A DNA stretch of 64,000 nt from CAYUHK01 sp964475165 (GCA_964475165.1 CAYYVN010000009.1:1-64000); one strand, 5' to 3'; positions 49,504 through 59,262 are shown, counted from the first letter of the stretch. The notes: generated from the sequence alone by a model not told the origin. Translations and numbers: made by a program.

Positions 49504-52500
49504 ATGAAAACGCATCCTTGGGTTATAATAATCGGTGCTTCCCTGCTGCTGAGCGCTCTGGCGCCGGGCGCCCTTAGTGATTCTGACTCAGTCATACCGG
49601 CCGCCCGCGCCGCTCAACTTCAAAAGTTGCAGCAGGATCTGCAGGCCGCCGATCAGCTGCTGGATAGCATCAGGGCGCAACAGCAAAGCCTGGCGCAGCT
49701 GCCCCGCGAAGTGCAAGAGGCTCAGCGCCAGGAACGTCAGACCCAGCGCCAGGAGCAGACGCAGATCCGCGAGCTCCAGACCGCAGAGCGTGAGCTCTCC
49801 GGATTAAAAACCCGCCTGACCGCTCTCGAAAAACAAATCATCCGCGCCGGCGCCGCTCAAGAGAAGCTCGCCGCCCTCAACGCCGCAGAGCAGCAGCTCC
49901 AGCGCCAGCAGCAGGCCGCCGCCGCGCGCCTTGAAACCCTGACCGCTCAGCATCAGGCCGCTCAGCAGGAGCGCGCCGCCCTGCAAACCCAGCTGCAGGA
50001 GGCCGCTCAGCGTCTGGCGGCAGCGCAAAAACTGGCTCCGGAACTCAAACGGCTCCAGAGGGATTTGCAGCGCCGCCAGCAAGAATTGGCGGGGATCACT
50101 AATCAGGCTCAGCGCGCCGCCGCGGAGCATGCTCTCATCCGCCAAGAAATCGAAAGCTTCCAAAGCCGTCTGGCAGAAATCGAACGCGCGGCCAGTACCA
50201 ATGTTGCGCAAGAGACCTTAAAGCAATTACAAGCCGCGCTGGCGGCCGCTCAGCAGGAGCGCACCGCCGCCACGGCCGAGCTGCAAACCGCCACCCGCGC
50301 CGGCGCCGCCGCCGCCCAAGAGGTTGCCCAGCTCAAGCGCCGCCTGGCCGCGGCCAGCAAGCGCTTACAGCAAGCCTCTCAACCATCCGGGGCTGTGGAA
50401 AAGCTGCAGGCTGAATTGGACCGAGAACAAAAATTACGCGCCGATTCCGATGCCGCTCTGCAACGCCATCGCGAGGCACGCCACGCGGCCCAGCAGGAAA
50501 TCGCCGCGCTTGCTGCCCAGATCGCCGAAGCTCAGGCCCGTGAAAAAGATGTGCAGCGTCAGATTCAAGCCACGGCCCAAGTGCGCACCGCGCTGGAACG
50601 GGAGCAAAAATTACAGGTGGCCTCCATGCAGGCCGCCGAGCAGGCCACTCGCGCCGCCGAACAAACCGAACGCGAGCTGCTCCAAGCTAAAACCGCTTGG
50701 GATAGCCTCTCCTCGCGCCTGGCCGAAACTCATCCGCAACTGCAAGCCTACCAACGCCTGCAGGAGGAATTGCAAACGGTGCAAAGGCAGCGCCAGGCGG
50801 CGCTTGAGCAGGCGCGCCAGGAAGAACAATCATCGCAAGCGGCGGCGGAGCTGCTGCGCAAACTGCAGCGCCAAATCGCCGCTGCTGAAAAACAGGCCGC
50901 GCGCCAACAAGCCACCAAGCTCGCACCGCTCCAGGCGCAGCTGGAGAAAGAACAGCAGGCTCTGGCGCAGGCCACTGCCGCCGGGCAGCGTCAGACCGCC
51001 GCCCGCGCCGCGACCACCCAGGAAGTCGCCGCTCTCGAGCAGCGCCTGGTCTTTCTGAGCCAACCAGCCGCCGAGGAGGCCAGTCCTTTGGAGCTCGCTT
51101 TGCAAGGGCAGCTGCAAGAGGCGCAGCAAGCCCGCGCGGCGGCCGAAGCCCAGATTCTCCAGGAACGCCAGGCTTATCAGGAGGCCCAAGCAAAATTGAG
51201 CTCCTTGCGGCGCGCCTGCCGGGAAGCGGCCCGCCAATCGGAGCAGAGCAAGAAACATGCGGCCCAGCTGGCTAAACTACAAGCTGATCTAAACCGGCAA
51301 CAAGAGCTGCAGCGCGCCGCCGCCGCCCAAGCCGCCGAGCAGGCCCAGCGGCGTCTGGCCGCGGAGCAGGAATTGAGCGCGCAGCAAGCTCAGCTCCAAA
51401 GTGTTTCCCAAGCGCTCTCCGCGGCCCCCGCCGCGGCTGCCAGCGCGCAAGTGCAAGCCGAATTGGCTGCGACTATCCGCCTCAAAGAGGCCGCCCACAA
51501 ACAAGCGCTCAGTGATGCCGCGGCCACTCAGGTTATCCGTAAATCCCTGGCGAAAATCCAGACGCAGTTGCAGGCCCAACAAGCGGCCGAGGCGACCCTC
51601 CAGCAAAAAATGGAGCGGCAGGCTGAATTGCAAGGCCAGTTAGCGGAAGCTTCGCAAGAGCTCCGGACGGCTGAAGCCCAAGGGCAGGCCGCGGCCGCCC
51701 TGCGGACGGCCGCCGATGAAGAATTGGTGGGCTTACAAGCCCAGCTGGCCCTGCTGGATAAACAGGTAGCCGAAAAAGAGCGGGCCAATCAACAGCTCAT
51801 CTCGCTCCAAGCCGAGTTGCAAAAAACCCGCGCGCAAACTCAAGCGCTGCTGGCGGCCCCGCCAGCGGCGGCGGCCAGGCAAAAGATCGTGGATCTACAG
51901 GCCCAACTGCAAGCGGCTGAAAAACGCCTGGCGGATCAAGAGGAACAAAGCCAGGCTTTGCAAGCGCTGCGCGAACAATTGGCCGGTGAAAAAGAACAGC
52001 TTCTGGCCGCCCAAGAGCAATCCCGCGACCGGGATAAAGAGCAGCGGCTTTTGGAAAAACAAGCCGCCAGCTTGCAGGCCGCCCTCCAGCAGGCCGAAAG
52101 CCGTCTGACAAAATGGGCGCGGCGCCTGCCTCCCAGCGCGGCCCTTAAACAGGAACTCGATCAAGTAAAACGAGAGCAACAAGAGACCCTCGCCGCCGCT
52201 CAGGCCGCGCGCGGCGAGCAAACTCGTTTGCAAAGCGAATTGACCTCTCTGACCAGCCGAACGCAGTTGCTGGCTGATTCCCTGGCTGTGATGCAACGCG
52301 AGCTGGCCGCGCGCCCGGCCACAGCTTTGGCGCGGGCGTCCCAGCAGTCCGCCCCGGTCCCAGCGATCTCCAGGCCTCTCCCGGCCTCATCAAGTTCAAC
52401 CGCGCTCGCCGGCGGGCCGCATAGCACCGCCGCGCACTTATTGGCGGCCGAACAAAAGATCCTGGCCGCCGCTCGCAGCCCGGCAGAGCTCGAGAGCGCT

Positions 52501-52851
52501 TCTTCGGCTGCCGAAATTGCGCCTGCTCAGGAGGCCGCGGCCGCGCGCCATTATCACGCCGGCATTCGTCAGTGGGATGCCGGTAATCTGGAAGGGGCCA
52601 TCGCCGAGTTTGAGCAGACCATTCGCCTGAACCCGGATGCGGCCAGCGCCTATTATAATCTGGGCTTGGCTTATCTGCGTAAGGAACAGATCGGCACCGC
52701 TTGCGATTATGCCTATCAAGCCGGTCGCATTTATTTAAAAGATAACAATGTGGCCCAAGCCATGCGCATGATCGCTTTTATTAAAAGCATGGATGCCTCC
52801 AGCGGTCTGATTTCGGAATTAAGGCAGGCCATCTCCGCGCAGCAACAATAA
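49504..52851 (+). CDS. Giant Gln/Ala-rich coiled-coil protein with C-terminal TPR
   Basis: About 1115 residues. A signal peptide (WVIIIGASLLLSALAPGALS) is followed by almost 950 residues of Gln-, Ala-, Glu- and Leu-rich heptads with no Pro until about residue 960. They predict a very long coiled coil of possibly over 100 nm. A short Ser/Pro/Ala linker (about 955-1005) leads to two or three TPR units (ARHYHAGIRQWDAGNLEGAI, SAYYNLGLAYLRKEQ). GGGAGGT lies before ATG 49504. It may span the periplasm as a tether or ruler and bind a partner through the TPR end; this is inference. Composition is strongly biased but G+C is like the neighbours. Confidence 0.75.
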   Translation: MKTHPWVIIIGASLLLSALAPGALSDSDSVIPAARAAQLQKLQQDLQAADQLLDSIRAQQQSLAQLPREVQEAQRQERQTQRQEQTQIRELQTAERELSGLKTRLTALEKQIIRAGAAQEKLAALNAAEQQLQRQQQAAAARLETLTAQHQAAQQERAALQTQLQEAAQRLAAAQKLAPELKRLQRDLQRRQQELAGITNQAQRAAAEHALIRQEIESFQSRLAEIERAASTNVAQETLKQLQAALAAAQQERTAATAELQTATRAGAAAAQEVAQLKRRLAAASKRLQQASQPSGAVEKLQAELDREQKLRADSDAALQRHREARHAAQQEIAALAAQIAEAQAREKDVQRQIQATAQVRTALEREQKLQVASMQAAEQATRAAEQTERELLQAKTAWDSLSSRLAETHPQLQAYQRLQEELQTVQRQRQAALEQARQEEQSSQAAAELLRKLQRQIAAAEKQAARQQATKLAPLQAQLEKEQQALAQATAAGQRQTAARAATTQEVAALEQRLVFLSQPAAEEASPLELALQGQLQEAQQARAAAEAQILQERQAYQEAQAKLSSLRRACREAARQSEQSKKHAAQLAKLQADLNRQQELQRAAAAQAAEQAQRRLAAEQELSAQQAQLQSVSQALSAAPAAAASAQVQAELAATIRLKEAAHKQALSDAAATQVIRKSLAKIQTQLQAQQAAEATLQQKMERQAELQGQLAEASQELRTAEAQGQAAAALRTAADEELVGLQAQLALLDKQVAEKERANQQLISLQAELQKTRAQTQALLAAPPAAAARQKIVDLQAQLQAAEKRLADQEEQSQALQALREQLAGEKEQLLAAQEQSRDRDKEQRLLEKQAASLQAALQQAESRLTKWARRLPPSAALKQELDQVKREQQETLAAAQAARGEQTRLQSELTSLTSRTQLLADSLAVMQRELAARPATALARASQQSAPVPAISRPLPASSSSTALAGGPHSTAAHLLAAEQKILAAARSPAELESASSAAEIAPAQEAAAARHYHAGIRQWDAGNLEGAIAEFEQTIRLNPDAASAYYNLGLAYLRKEQIGTACDYAYQAGRIYLKDNNVAQAMRMIAFIKSMDASSGLISELRQAISAQQQ

Positions 52852-52921
52852 ATCCAGGCTGCGCCCGCGCCGCCGCCAATGGATGGGTGGCGCCCGGCGG
52901 CGGGCGGTGCTGAACAAAATA

Positions 52922-53926
52922 ATGGCAACTTTAACACAGCTTTATCCGTTGGTTTTTACCCCAATCTATAAGGATTATATTTGGGGTGGCGACCGCATTA
53001 TACGGCGTTACCGGCGCACGGCCCCACCGGGAATCTATGCTGAATCATGGGAACTGGCTGATCGACCCGAGGCGATGAGCGTCGTGCGGGATGGTCCCCT
53101 GGCCGGCCGGACGCTCGCTGATCTGCGGCGCGACTATGGTTCGCAATTGTTGGGCGGCCAGGCCGCGGAGCGTTTTCCTCTGCTGGTGAAACTGCTCGAC
53201 GCCCGTGAATGCCTGAGCGTTCAGGTGCATCCGGATGAAGCCTCAGCCGCAGCGGTGGGCGGCGAGCCCAAGACCGAGGCCTGGTATGTTATCGATGCTG
53301 AGCCCGGCGCCTTGGTCTACGCTGGCTTACGGGCCGGGGTGGGGGCGGAGACTTTTCGGCGGGCACTAGAGGCCGGATCCCTCAAAGAGCTTTTGCTGGC
53401 TGTTCCGGTCCGGCCGGGCGATCTGATCTATATTCCCGGCGGGCGCGTGCATGCTATCGGTGCCGGCTGTTTGCTGTTGGAAGTTCAGCAGAATTCCGAT
53501 ACCACTTACCGCGTCTTCGATTGGCAACGCTTGGATCGCAATGGTCAACCGCGTCAGTTGCATGTTGAGCAGGCTCTGCGTGTGATCCGCTGGAGCACTA
53601 CGGCGCCGACGCATCTACCGCCGCCGGCAGGTTTATGGGCTGCACCCAAGGCGGCGGCCGTCTGCCATGAACGCCTGCGTACGCCTTATTTTCAAATCAA
53701 TCAGCTGGTGATCGTCACCCGCTATGCGGCGGCCACCTCGGCTGAGAGTTTCCAGATCATCTTCGTCGAGGATGGCGCTCTGCGCTTGCAAAGCGCTCAA
53801 GCCACCCTCAGCGCCGCCGCCGGCACCACCCTGCTATTGCCGGCGGCGCTGGGCGCTTATGAAATCAGCGCCCTCACCGCGCCCCTGCGTATCGTGCAGA
53901 TCAGCCTGCCGAGCAAACTAGCGTAA
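52922..53926 (+). CDS. manA: Mannose-6-phosphate isomerase, class I type
   Basis: About 334 residues. SVQVHPDEA gives the zinc Gln and His, TEAWYVIDA the Glu, and IYIPGGRVHAIGAG the second zinc His. QNSDTTYRVFDWQR follows. It interconverts mannose 6-phosphate and fructose 6-phosphate and so feeds GDP-mannose for envelope glycans or mannose catabolism. ATG 52922 is preferred over a start at 52883; no strong ribosome-binding site is seen. Its 3-prime end overlaps the convergent pseudouridine synthase gene by nine bases. Confidence 0.92.
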   Translation: MATLTQLYPLVFTPIYKDYIWGGDRIIRRYRRTAPPGIYAESWELADRPEAMSVVRDGPLAGRTLADLRRDYGSQLLGGQAAERFPLLVKLLDARECLSVQVHPDEASAAAVGGEPKTEAWYVIDAEPGALVYAGLRAGVGAETFRRALEAGSLKELLLAVPVRPGDLIYIPGGRVHAIGAGCLLLEVQQNSDTTYRVFDWQRLDRNGQPRQLHVEQALRVIRWSTTAPTHLPPPAGLWAAPKAAAVCHERLRTPYFQINQLVIVTRYAAATSAESFQIIFVEDGALRLQSAQATLSAAAGTTLLLPAALGAYEISALTAPLRIVQISLPSKLA

Positions 53927-54751
53927 GTGTAGCCGCTGGAGGGCCTGCCGGAAATCCTGGGGCAATGGCGCGCGCGAGCGCAGCGCCTGGCCGGAGAAGG
54001 GCTGGATGAAACGCAGCTCAAAGGCATGCAGGAGCGGACGCGCTATAGCGCACTCCCAGGAACTGAGGGCGCGGCGGGTAGCATAATAGGGATCGCCCAC
54101 GATCGGATGCCCGCTGGCGGTCAAGTGCTTGCGAATCTGATGGGTGCGGCCGGTGGGGATCTTGATCTGTAAATGACTGGCCTGGCGATTGGTATCCAAG
54201 ACGGTCACCTCCGTCAGCGCGGCTTGGCCATCAATAGGATGCCGAATGCTGAAATGCTGCTTATGGAGCCGCCCGGCCACCAGGGCATGATAAACCTTGC
54301 CCACCTCGCGTTGCGCAAAGAGCTGGCGCAGGCGTGCCTGCGCCGCTGGCCGTTTGGCAAATAATAAACAGCCGGAAGTGCCGCGGTCCAAGCGATGCGC
54401 CGCCCTCAGCTCCGGCATAGCCAAAGCCTGACGCAGGAGCGTTTCCAGGCTGCCTGCCCCATTGGCAGTGATGCCCGCCGGCTTATCGACAACCAAATAA
54501 TCGGCGTCTTGATAAAGAATCCGCTCGGTGATGGGCTCCGGCGTTGCCGCCGCCGGCAGATTGAGCTGGACAATATCGCCGGCGCGCAAGCTTTGGCGTG
54601 CCATCCAGATGCGCCGCTGATTCACAAACACCGCCCGCTGATCGAGCCAGGCCTTGGCTTGACTGCGCGAAGCTTGCCCCTGGCGCGCCAGAAACTCCAG
54701 CAAGGCGCAGCCTGATTCCGTGGCCGATACGCGGAAGGTGAGGATCTTCAT
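53918..54751 (-). CDS. RluA-family pseudouridine synthase
   Basis: A 277-residue protein with an N-terminal S4 RNA-binding domain (SRSQAKAWLDQRAVFVN), then the RluA catalytic domain: AHRLDRGTSG holds the catalytic Asp, and IPTGRTHQIRKHL and GHPIVGDPYY are the later motifs. It converts uridine to pseudouridine in 23S rRNA (RluC/RluD-like) or tRNA; which site cannot be read from sequence. It starts 192 nt before the divergent DeoR operon and overlaps manA at its 3-prime end. Confidence 0.92.
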   Translation of the reverse strand: MKILTFRVSATESGCALLEFLARQGQASRSQAKAWLDQRAVFVNQRRIWMARQSLRAGDIVQLNLPAAATPEPITERILYQDADYLVVDKPAGITANGAGSLETLLRQALAMPELRAAHRLDRGTSGCLLFAKRPAAQARLRQLFAQREVGKVYHALVAGRLHKQHFSIRHPIDGQAALTEVTVLDTNRQASHLQIKIPTGRTHQIRKHLTASGHPIVGDPYYATRRALSSWECAIARPLLHAFELRFIQPFSGQALRSRAPLPQDFRQALQRLHLR

Positions 54752-54914
54752 GGCGTCGACTATGCCGCAGAAGAGGAGGGCTTGTCAATCAGAGGAGTGC
54801 TGCGCGGAGGGGGACGGCAGCTCAGGCCGTGGCCTCCGCCAGCGGGGCGCTTGGCAATGCCCCCCTGATCTTTTTAATTTTCGGGTTGCTTTTTTGGCCT
54901 TATGAATTTATCTT

Positions 54915-54936
54915 TCAAAAGAACTGAACTTTTTGA
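54915..54936. promoter_or_regulatory. Candidate operator of the DeoR regulator
   Basis: TCAAAAG (54915-54921) and CTTTTTGA (54929-54936) form an imperfect dyad with a 7-nt centre, just 6 nt before the start codon of the deoR-type gene. The surrounding 60 nt are unusually AT-rich for this genome. A -35/-10 pair (TTGCTT, N17, TATCTT) may overlap it, but the match is weak. It would let the regulator control its own operon. Confidence 0.4.
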
Positions 54937-54942
54937 TCACTC

Positions 54943-55710
54943 ATGAAACCGCGTCAGCGTCAGGAACAAATTTTGCAGCGGCTGCGCGCCTTGCCGCGCG
55001 AGTGGCAGGTGGAGGAGTTGGCCCGCGCTCTCAAGGTATCGGCCCTGACCATCCGTCGTGATCTGGAGGAGCTGGCGCGTGGCGGTTTAATTTTACGCAC
55101 GCACGGGGGTTGCCTGGATAGCGGGCGCGGTGCGGCCGCCTCCGACTACCAGCGCCGCGTGGCCGTTAATTTTGAGCTCAAGCAGGCCATCGGCGCCGAG
55201 GCCGCGCGCCAGGTGCGCGCTCATAACGCGCTCTTGATCAATGACGGTTCCACCTGTTTTCATTTGGCCTCCTGTTTGGGCCGGGGCGGGGCCTTGACCG
55301 TCTACACCAATTCGATCATTATGTTGAGCGAGTTGAGCCGTTTTGCGAATGTACGTCTCTATGTTTTGGGAGGCGAGTATCAGGCGGCTTCGGCCTGCCT
55401 GGGCGGCAGCCTGCTGGAAGAAGCCCTGGAAGATATCGCCGCCGACCTGGTTTTTCTGGGCACCGATGCGGTGGATGCCCAGGGGCGTTGCCTGGTGTTG
55501 GATCAAGATACGGCGCGCGTGGCCCGCGTGATGCTGCGCCATGCGCGGCGGCGCATTCTGCTGGCGGATCATACCAAGGCGGCGGCGCCGGGGCAGGTGG
55601 CTTATGCCAGCTTGCCTGATTTCGATCTTTGGATTACTACGGCTGGCTTGCCAGGGGGCCTTCGCCGCCGTTACCTAAAACAAACCCTGATCAAGGAGGT
55701 GCGCATATGA
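54943..55710 (+). CDS. DeoR-family transcriptional regulator
   Basis: A 255-residue regulator. The N-terminal winged helix (EELARALKVSALTIRRDLEELARGG and LRTHGG) is the DeoR DNA-binding domain. The rest is the DeoR sugar-phosphate-binding, isomerase-like domain (INDGSTCFHLA, VYTNSI, LGGEYQ, FLGTDAVD, DHTKAA). Such repressors sense a phosphorylated sugar intermediate of the pathway they control. ATG 54943 has no clear Shine-Dalgarno and the leader may be short. Its stop overlaps the next start by four bases (ATGA). Confidence 0.93.
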   Translation: MKPRQRQEQILQRLRALPREWQVEELARALKVSALTIRRDLEELARGGLILRTHGGCLDSGRGAAASDYQRRVAVNFELKQAIGAEAARQVRAHNALLINDGSTCFHLASCLGRGGALTVYTNSIIMLSELSRFANVRLYVLGGEYQAASACLGGSLLEEALEDIAADLVFLGTDAVDAQGRCLVLDQDTARVARVMLRHARRRILLADHTKAAAPGQVAYASLPDFDLWITTAGLPGGLRRRYLKQTLIKEVRI

Positions 55711-57071
55711 ATAGTTCCATCGCCTGGGCTAAAGTTGATTTGAACCGTTATCCGCAGATCGTCACCTCCAGCGTGCCTGGCCCTCAATCCCAAGCCCAAC
55801 ACAAGCGGGCCGCGGCCATCATGAAGGGCTATTCCGGCCAGGTGAAGCTCTTCCCGGTGGTCTTTGAGAAGGGGCATGGCTGCACGCTGACCGATGTGGA
55901 TGGTAATACCTATCTCGATTTTTCATCGGGCATTTATGTCACTACCTTGGGGCATTGCCATCCCAAGGTGACTGAGGCTGTGCAAAAATATGCCGCTCAG
56001 CTGATGAATTGCCACGACTTCACCACGCCCATCAAGCTGCGCTTGCTGGAGAAACTGCAATCCATTCTGCCTCGGGGTCTGGCGGTGGTGCAGCTCTATG
56101 ATAGTGGGACTACGGCTGTCGAGGCCGGCTTGCGCGTCTGCCGCGCGGCCACCCAAAAGCATGAGTTCCTCTCCTGCTACGGCGATTTTCATGGGAAGAC
56201 CGGTCATGCCGTCAGCCTGGCGCGCATCAACCGCAGCAATGGGCCGACGCGCGCGCCCGGCTTTTATATGATGCCGCGCCCCAATCCCTATCGGCCGCTT
56301 TTCAAGAAAGCGGATGGCAGTCTGGATACGGATGCTTATCTGGCTTTCTATGATGAATTCATTCTCGAGGCCACCACGGGGCAGATTGCGGCCATAGTTC
56401 TGGAGCCTATCCAGGGTTGGGCGGGATCCATCTTTCCCCCCGATGATTTCTTTCCCAAACTGCGCCAATGGTGCGATCGGCATGAGATCCTGCTCTTTGC
56501 CGACGAAGTGCTGACCAGTATGGGACGCACGGGCAAGTTTCTGGCCCTGGAGCATTGGCAGACCGTGCCGGATATCGTCACCCTGGGTAAGGGCTTTGGC
56601 AATGGTTTCCCGGTGACGGCCATGGTGGCCCGTGGCGAGTTTGGCGAGTATTTCGAGAAGATCAGCGCCTCGACCAGCTATGGGGGCAATCCCATGGCCT
56701 GCGCGGCGGCCCTGGCCTCGATCGAAGCCATTGAAGAGGAAGGTCTCCTGGAAAATGCCAAGCGCCTGGAGGATTATTTCATCCCGCGCCTGGCGCAGAT
56801 GAAGGCGGCCCATCCGATCATCGGCGATGTGCGCTGTAAGGGCTGCCTGATGGGCGTGGAACTGGTTAAGGATCGCTCCACCAAGGAGCCTTTCCTGGAG
56901 GCGGGTAAGCAGGTTTATCAAAGGGCCTTCCGGAAGGGTCTGGCCTGGATTCCGGCTGGGCATATCCTGCGCATGAGCCCGCCGATCGTCATGGATCTGG
57001 ATGTGGCCGCTAAGTGCATGGATATCATCGATGAGGCCATCGCCGAAACGGAACAAGCGCTGGGCTATTGA
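55707..57071 (+). CDS. Class III PLP aminotransferase in the DeoR operon
   Basis: About 454 residues. GIYVTTLGHCHPKV is the class III start, YDSGTTAVEAGL the cofactor loop, LLFADEVLTSMGRTG the PLP-ring aspartate strand, and TLGKGFGNGFP holds the PLP Lys. It resembles 4-aminobutyrate- or ornithine-type enzymes, with an insertion MPRPNPYRPLFKK common to omega-aminotransferases. AAGGAGGT directly before ATG 55707 is strong. Its position after DeoR suggests it acts early on an amino-bearing or keto substrate of this operon. Confidence 0.88.
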   Translation: MNSSIAWAKVDLNRYPQIVTSSVPGPQSQAQHKRAAAIMKGYSGQVKLFPVVFEKGHGCTLTDVDGNTYLDFSSGIYVTTLGHCHPKVTEAVQKYAAQLMNCHDFTTPIKLRLLEKLQSILPRGLAVVQLYDSGTTAVEAGLRVCRAATQKHEFLSCYGDFHGKTGHAVSLARINRSNGPTRAPGFYMMPRPNPYRPLFKKADGSLDTDAYLAFYDEFILEATTGQIAAIVLEPIQGWAGSIFPPDDFFPKLRQWCDRHEILLFADEVLTSMGRTGKFLALEHWQTVPDIVTLGKGFGNGFPVTAMVARGEFGEYFEKISASTSYGGNPMACAAALASIEAIEEEGLLENAKRLEDYFIPRLAQMKAAHPIIGDVRCKGCLMGVELVKDRSTKEPFLEAGKQVYQRAFRKGLAWIPAGHILRMSPPIVMDLDVAAKCMDIIDEAIAETEQALGY

Positions 57072-57085
57072 AGGAAAGGGGCTCC

Positions 57086-58243
57086 ATGAAGACCATCGGA
57101 TTTGGCATCATTGGCGCCGGGTTGATGGGGCGCGAATTCGCCAGCGCGGCGGCGCGCTGGGCGCATCTGCCGGAGATGAAAATCCGGCCGCAGATCGTTG
57201 CCGTTTGCGATCCCAATCCCGCGGTGCTCGAATGGTATCGCGCCCATTTTGCGGCCGGCACCCAATTCACGGATGACTATCATACCCTGCTGGCCAATCC
57301 GCAAGTGGAGGCTGTCTATTGCGCCGTGCCCCATCATCTGCATGAGAGCATCTATACGGCGATCATCCAGGCCGGCAAGCATCTCTTGGGCGAGAAACCC
57401 TTTGGCATTGATCTGCCCGCCAACCGGAATATCCTCCAGACGCTCAAGGCCCATCCCCAGGTCTTCGTGCGTTGCTCCTCGGAATTCCCGTTCTTTCCGG
57501 CTGTGCAGCGCATGGGCGCTTTGATCGAAAGTGGCGCTTTCGGCCGCATCATCGAGGTCGATGGCTTCTTTTTGCATTCCAGCGATCTCGATCCTCATAA
57601 ACCCCTCAATTGGAAGCGCACCATCGAGTTCAACGGCGCTTATGGCGTCCTCGGCGACCTGGGCTTGCATGTCTGCCATGTGCCCTTCCGGGCCGGCTGG
57701 ATTCCGCGCAATGTGCGCGCCATTCTCTCCGATATCATCAAGGAACGTCCTGATGGCCGGGGCGGACAGGCGCCCTGTCGGACCTGGGATAACGCCACTT
57801 TGCTTTGCGAGGCCCAGGATCCGCTTTCCGGTGATGCCTTCCCCTTGACGCTCAAGACGCAGCGCATTGCTCCTGGCGAAAAGAACACCTGGGCCCTCTC
57901 CATCCTGGGCACCAAGGCCAGCGCGCGTTTTTCCAGTAAGAATCCCAAACTCTTACAGCTGTTGGAATATCAGGGCGCTGAGCAGATTTGGCAGCAGCTG
58001 GATATGGGGCACGAGACAGCTTTCAAGTCGATCACCGGCGGTATTTTTGAATTCGGATTTTCGGATGCGCTCTTGCAGATGTGGGCTGCCTTCCTCTACG
58101 AGCTGGTGGAGGGATTGCCGCTCAAAAAATTTGCGGCCTGTGTGACACCCGCCGAAACCGCCCTCAGCCATCAGCTTTTTACGGCGGCACTCAAGTCGCA
58201 TGCCAGCCAGGAAGTGATCCGCGTGGGGGAGGGCGCCGTTTAA
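57086..58243 (+). CDS. Gfo/Idh/MocA-family oxidoreductase (first)
   Basis: A 385-residue NAD(P)-dependent dehydrogenase. IGAGLMGREFASAA is the Rossmann loop, CDPNP the ribose-binding acidic turn, and GEKPFGIDLPANR the EKP motif that carries the catalytic Lys. HVCHVPFRAGW may provide the catalytic His region. Family members oxidise a sugar, inositol or sugar-acid hydroxyl, or interconvert 2-keto forms. AAGGAAAGGGG lies upstream of ATG 57086. It follows the aminotransferase by 14 nt. Substrate unknown. Confidence 0.85.
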   Translation: MKTIGFGIIGAGLMGREFASAAARWAHLPEMKIRPQIVAVCDPNPAVLEWYRAHFAAGTQFTDDYHTLLANPQVEAVYCAVPHHLHESIYTAIIQAGKHLLGEKPFGIDLPANRNILQTLKAHPQVFVRCSSEFPFFPAVQRMGALIESGAFGRIIEVDGFFLHSSDLDPHKPLNWKRTIEFNGAYGVLGDLGLHVCHVPFRAGWIPRNVRAILSDIIKERPDGRGGQAPCRTWDNATLLCEAQDPLSGDAFPLTLKTQRIAPGEKNTWALSILGTKASARFSSKNPKLLQLLEYQGAEQIWQQLDMGHETAFKSITGGIFEFGFSDALLQMWAAFLYELVEGLPLKKFAACVTPAETALSHQLFTAALKSHASQEVIRVGEGAV

Positions 58244-58312
58244 CCCGCGCGGGGCACCCGCACTTGATCAAGAAAAAGCCAAGCAGTTCATGATGAACAC
58301 AGAAAGGGACGC

Positions 58313-59122
58313 ATGAAAAATATCAGATTGGAACGCCTCTTCAACCGCAGTGAACGCACGGTGATCATCGCTATGGATCATGGCGAATTCGATGGGCCGC
58401 TCCCCGGAATGATCAATCTGCCGCGCGTAGCCGCTAAAATCGATGCGAGCGTGGATGGTATTCTGCTCTCGCCGGCCATGTTGCCTCATTGCCGCCAGGC
58501 CTTCAATTACAAGGGCGCGCCCCTGGCCGTGGTGCGTCTCAATTGGAGCACAGTCTATTGTTTTCAGTGGAACTACAAGGAGGCCGTCACCGTGCCGGCT
58601 TTCAGTCCGGCCGAAGCCCTGCGCCTGGGCGCGGATGCCGTGCTGATTTCGCTGACGCTGCAGACCGGCAGCGAGGCCAACGATGCCCATAACATCGAGG
58701 TCTTTCGCGCGCTCTGCGAGCAAGCCAAGCAGCTGGGGCTGCCGGTGATCGGCGAGTATTTTCCGGCCGATCCCGATAGTCTTTCCGAGGATGAAATGCA
58801 CGCCAAGGTCTATGCCTGTGCGCGGATCATCTCCGAGCTGGGCGCCGATTGCATCAAAACTTTCTTCACCAATAAATTCAAGGCGGTGGTAGCCAGCTGT
58901 CCGGTGCCGGTGCTGGGGCTGGGTGCCGCCAAATGCCCCACTCAATTGGAGGCTTTGCAGTTGGCCGCCGCCCAGGTGGCCGCCGGCGCCGGCGGCGTGG
59001 TCTTCGGCCGTAACGCCATCCAGGTGCCCAATCCGGCGGCCTTTCAGCGGGCCCTCTGCGATGTGGTCAAGCGCGGGGCGGCCCCGGCCGCGGCCGCCAA
59101 GAAGCATGGCTTGCGTGGATAA
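58313..59122 (+). CDS. DhnA/DeoC-type class I aldolase
   Basis: A 269-residue TIM barrel. VIIAMDHGEFDGPLPGMIN resembles the archaeal-type class I fructose-bisphosphate aldolase and ADH synthase (DhnA) family start. GADCIKTFF carries the Schiff-base lysine, and GAGGVVFGRNAIQ is the phosphate-binding end. It can cleave a ketose phosphate to dihydroxyacetone phosphate plus an aldehyde, or transfer such a unit. It is 69 nt after the first dehydrogenase. LsrF, FbaB or LacD-like roles are alternatives. Confidence 0.88.
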   Translation: MKNIRLERLFNRSERTVIIAMDHGEFDGPLPGMINLPRVAAKIDASVDGILLSPAMLPHCRQAFNYKGAPLAVVRLNWSTVYCFQWNYKEAVTVPAFSPAEALRLGADAVLISLTLQTGSEANDAHNIEVFRALCEQAKQLGLPVIGEYFPADPDSLSEDEMHAKVYACARIISELGADCIKTFFTNKFKAVVASCPVPVLGLGAAKCPTQLEALQLAAAQVAAGAGGVVFGRNAIQVPNPAAFQRALCDVVKRGAAPAAAAKKHGLRG

Positions 59123-59262
59123 GCAAAATGCTGACACATGCGGGAGCTTCTGATAGGCTCAGGCTCTGTTCGCTCGGAGATGGCGGGGCGCTGAGCAGGC
59201 AGATAATCTTCAGCTAACAAACAGATCTAAACAGCAAAACTATAAAAGGGAGACCGTTAGTC

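Noticed and set aside
55923..57056. 377-residue minus-strand open frame opposite the class III aminotransferase
   Set aside because: All class III motifs are on the plus strand; the reverse frame has no recognisable domain.
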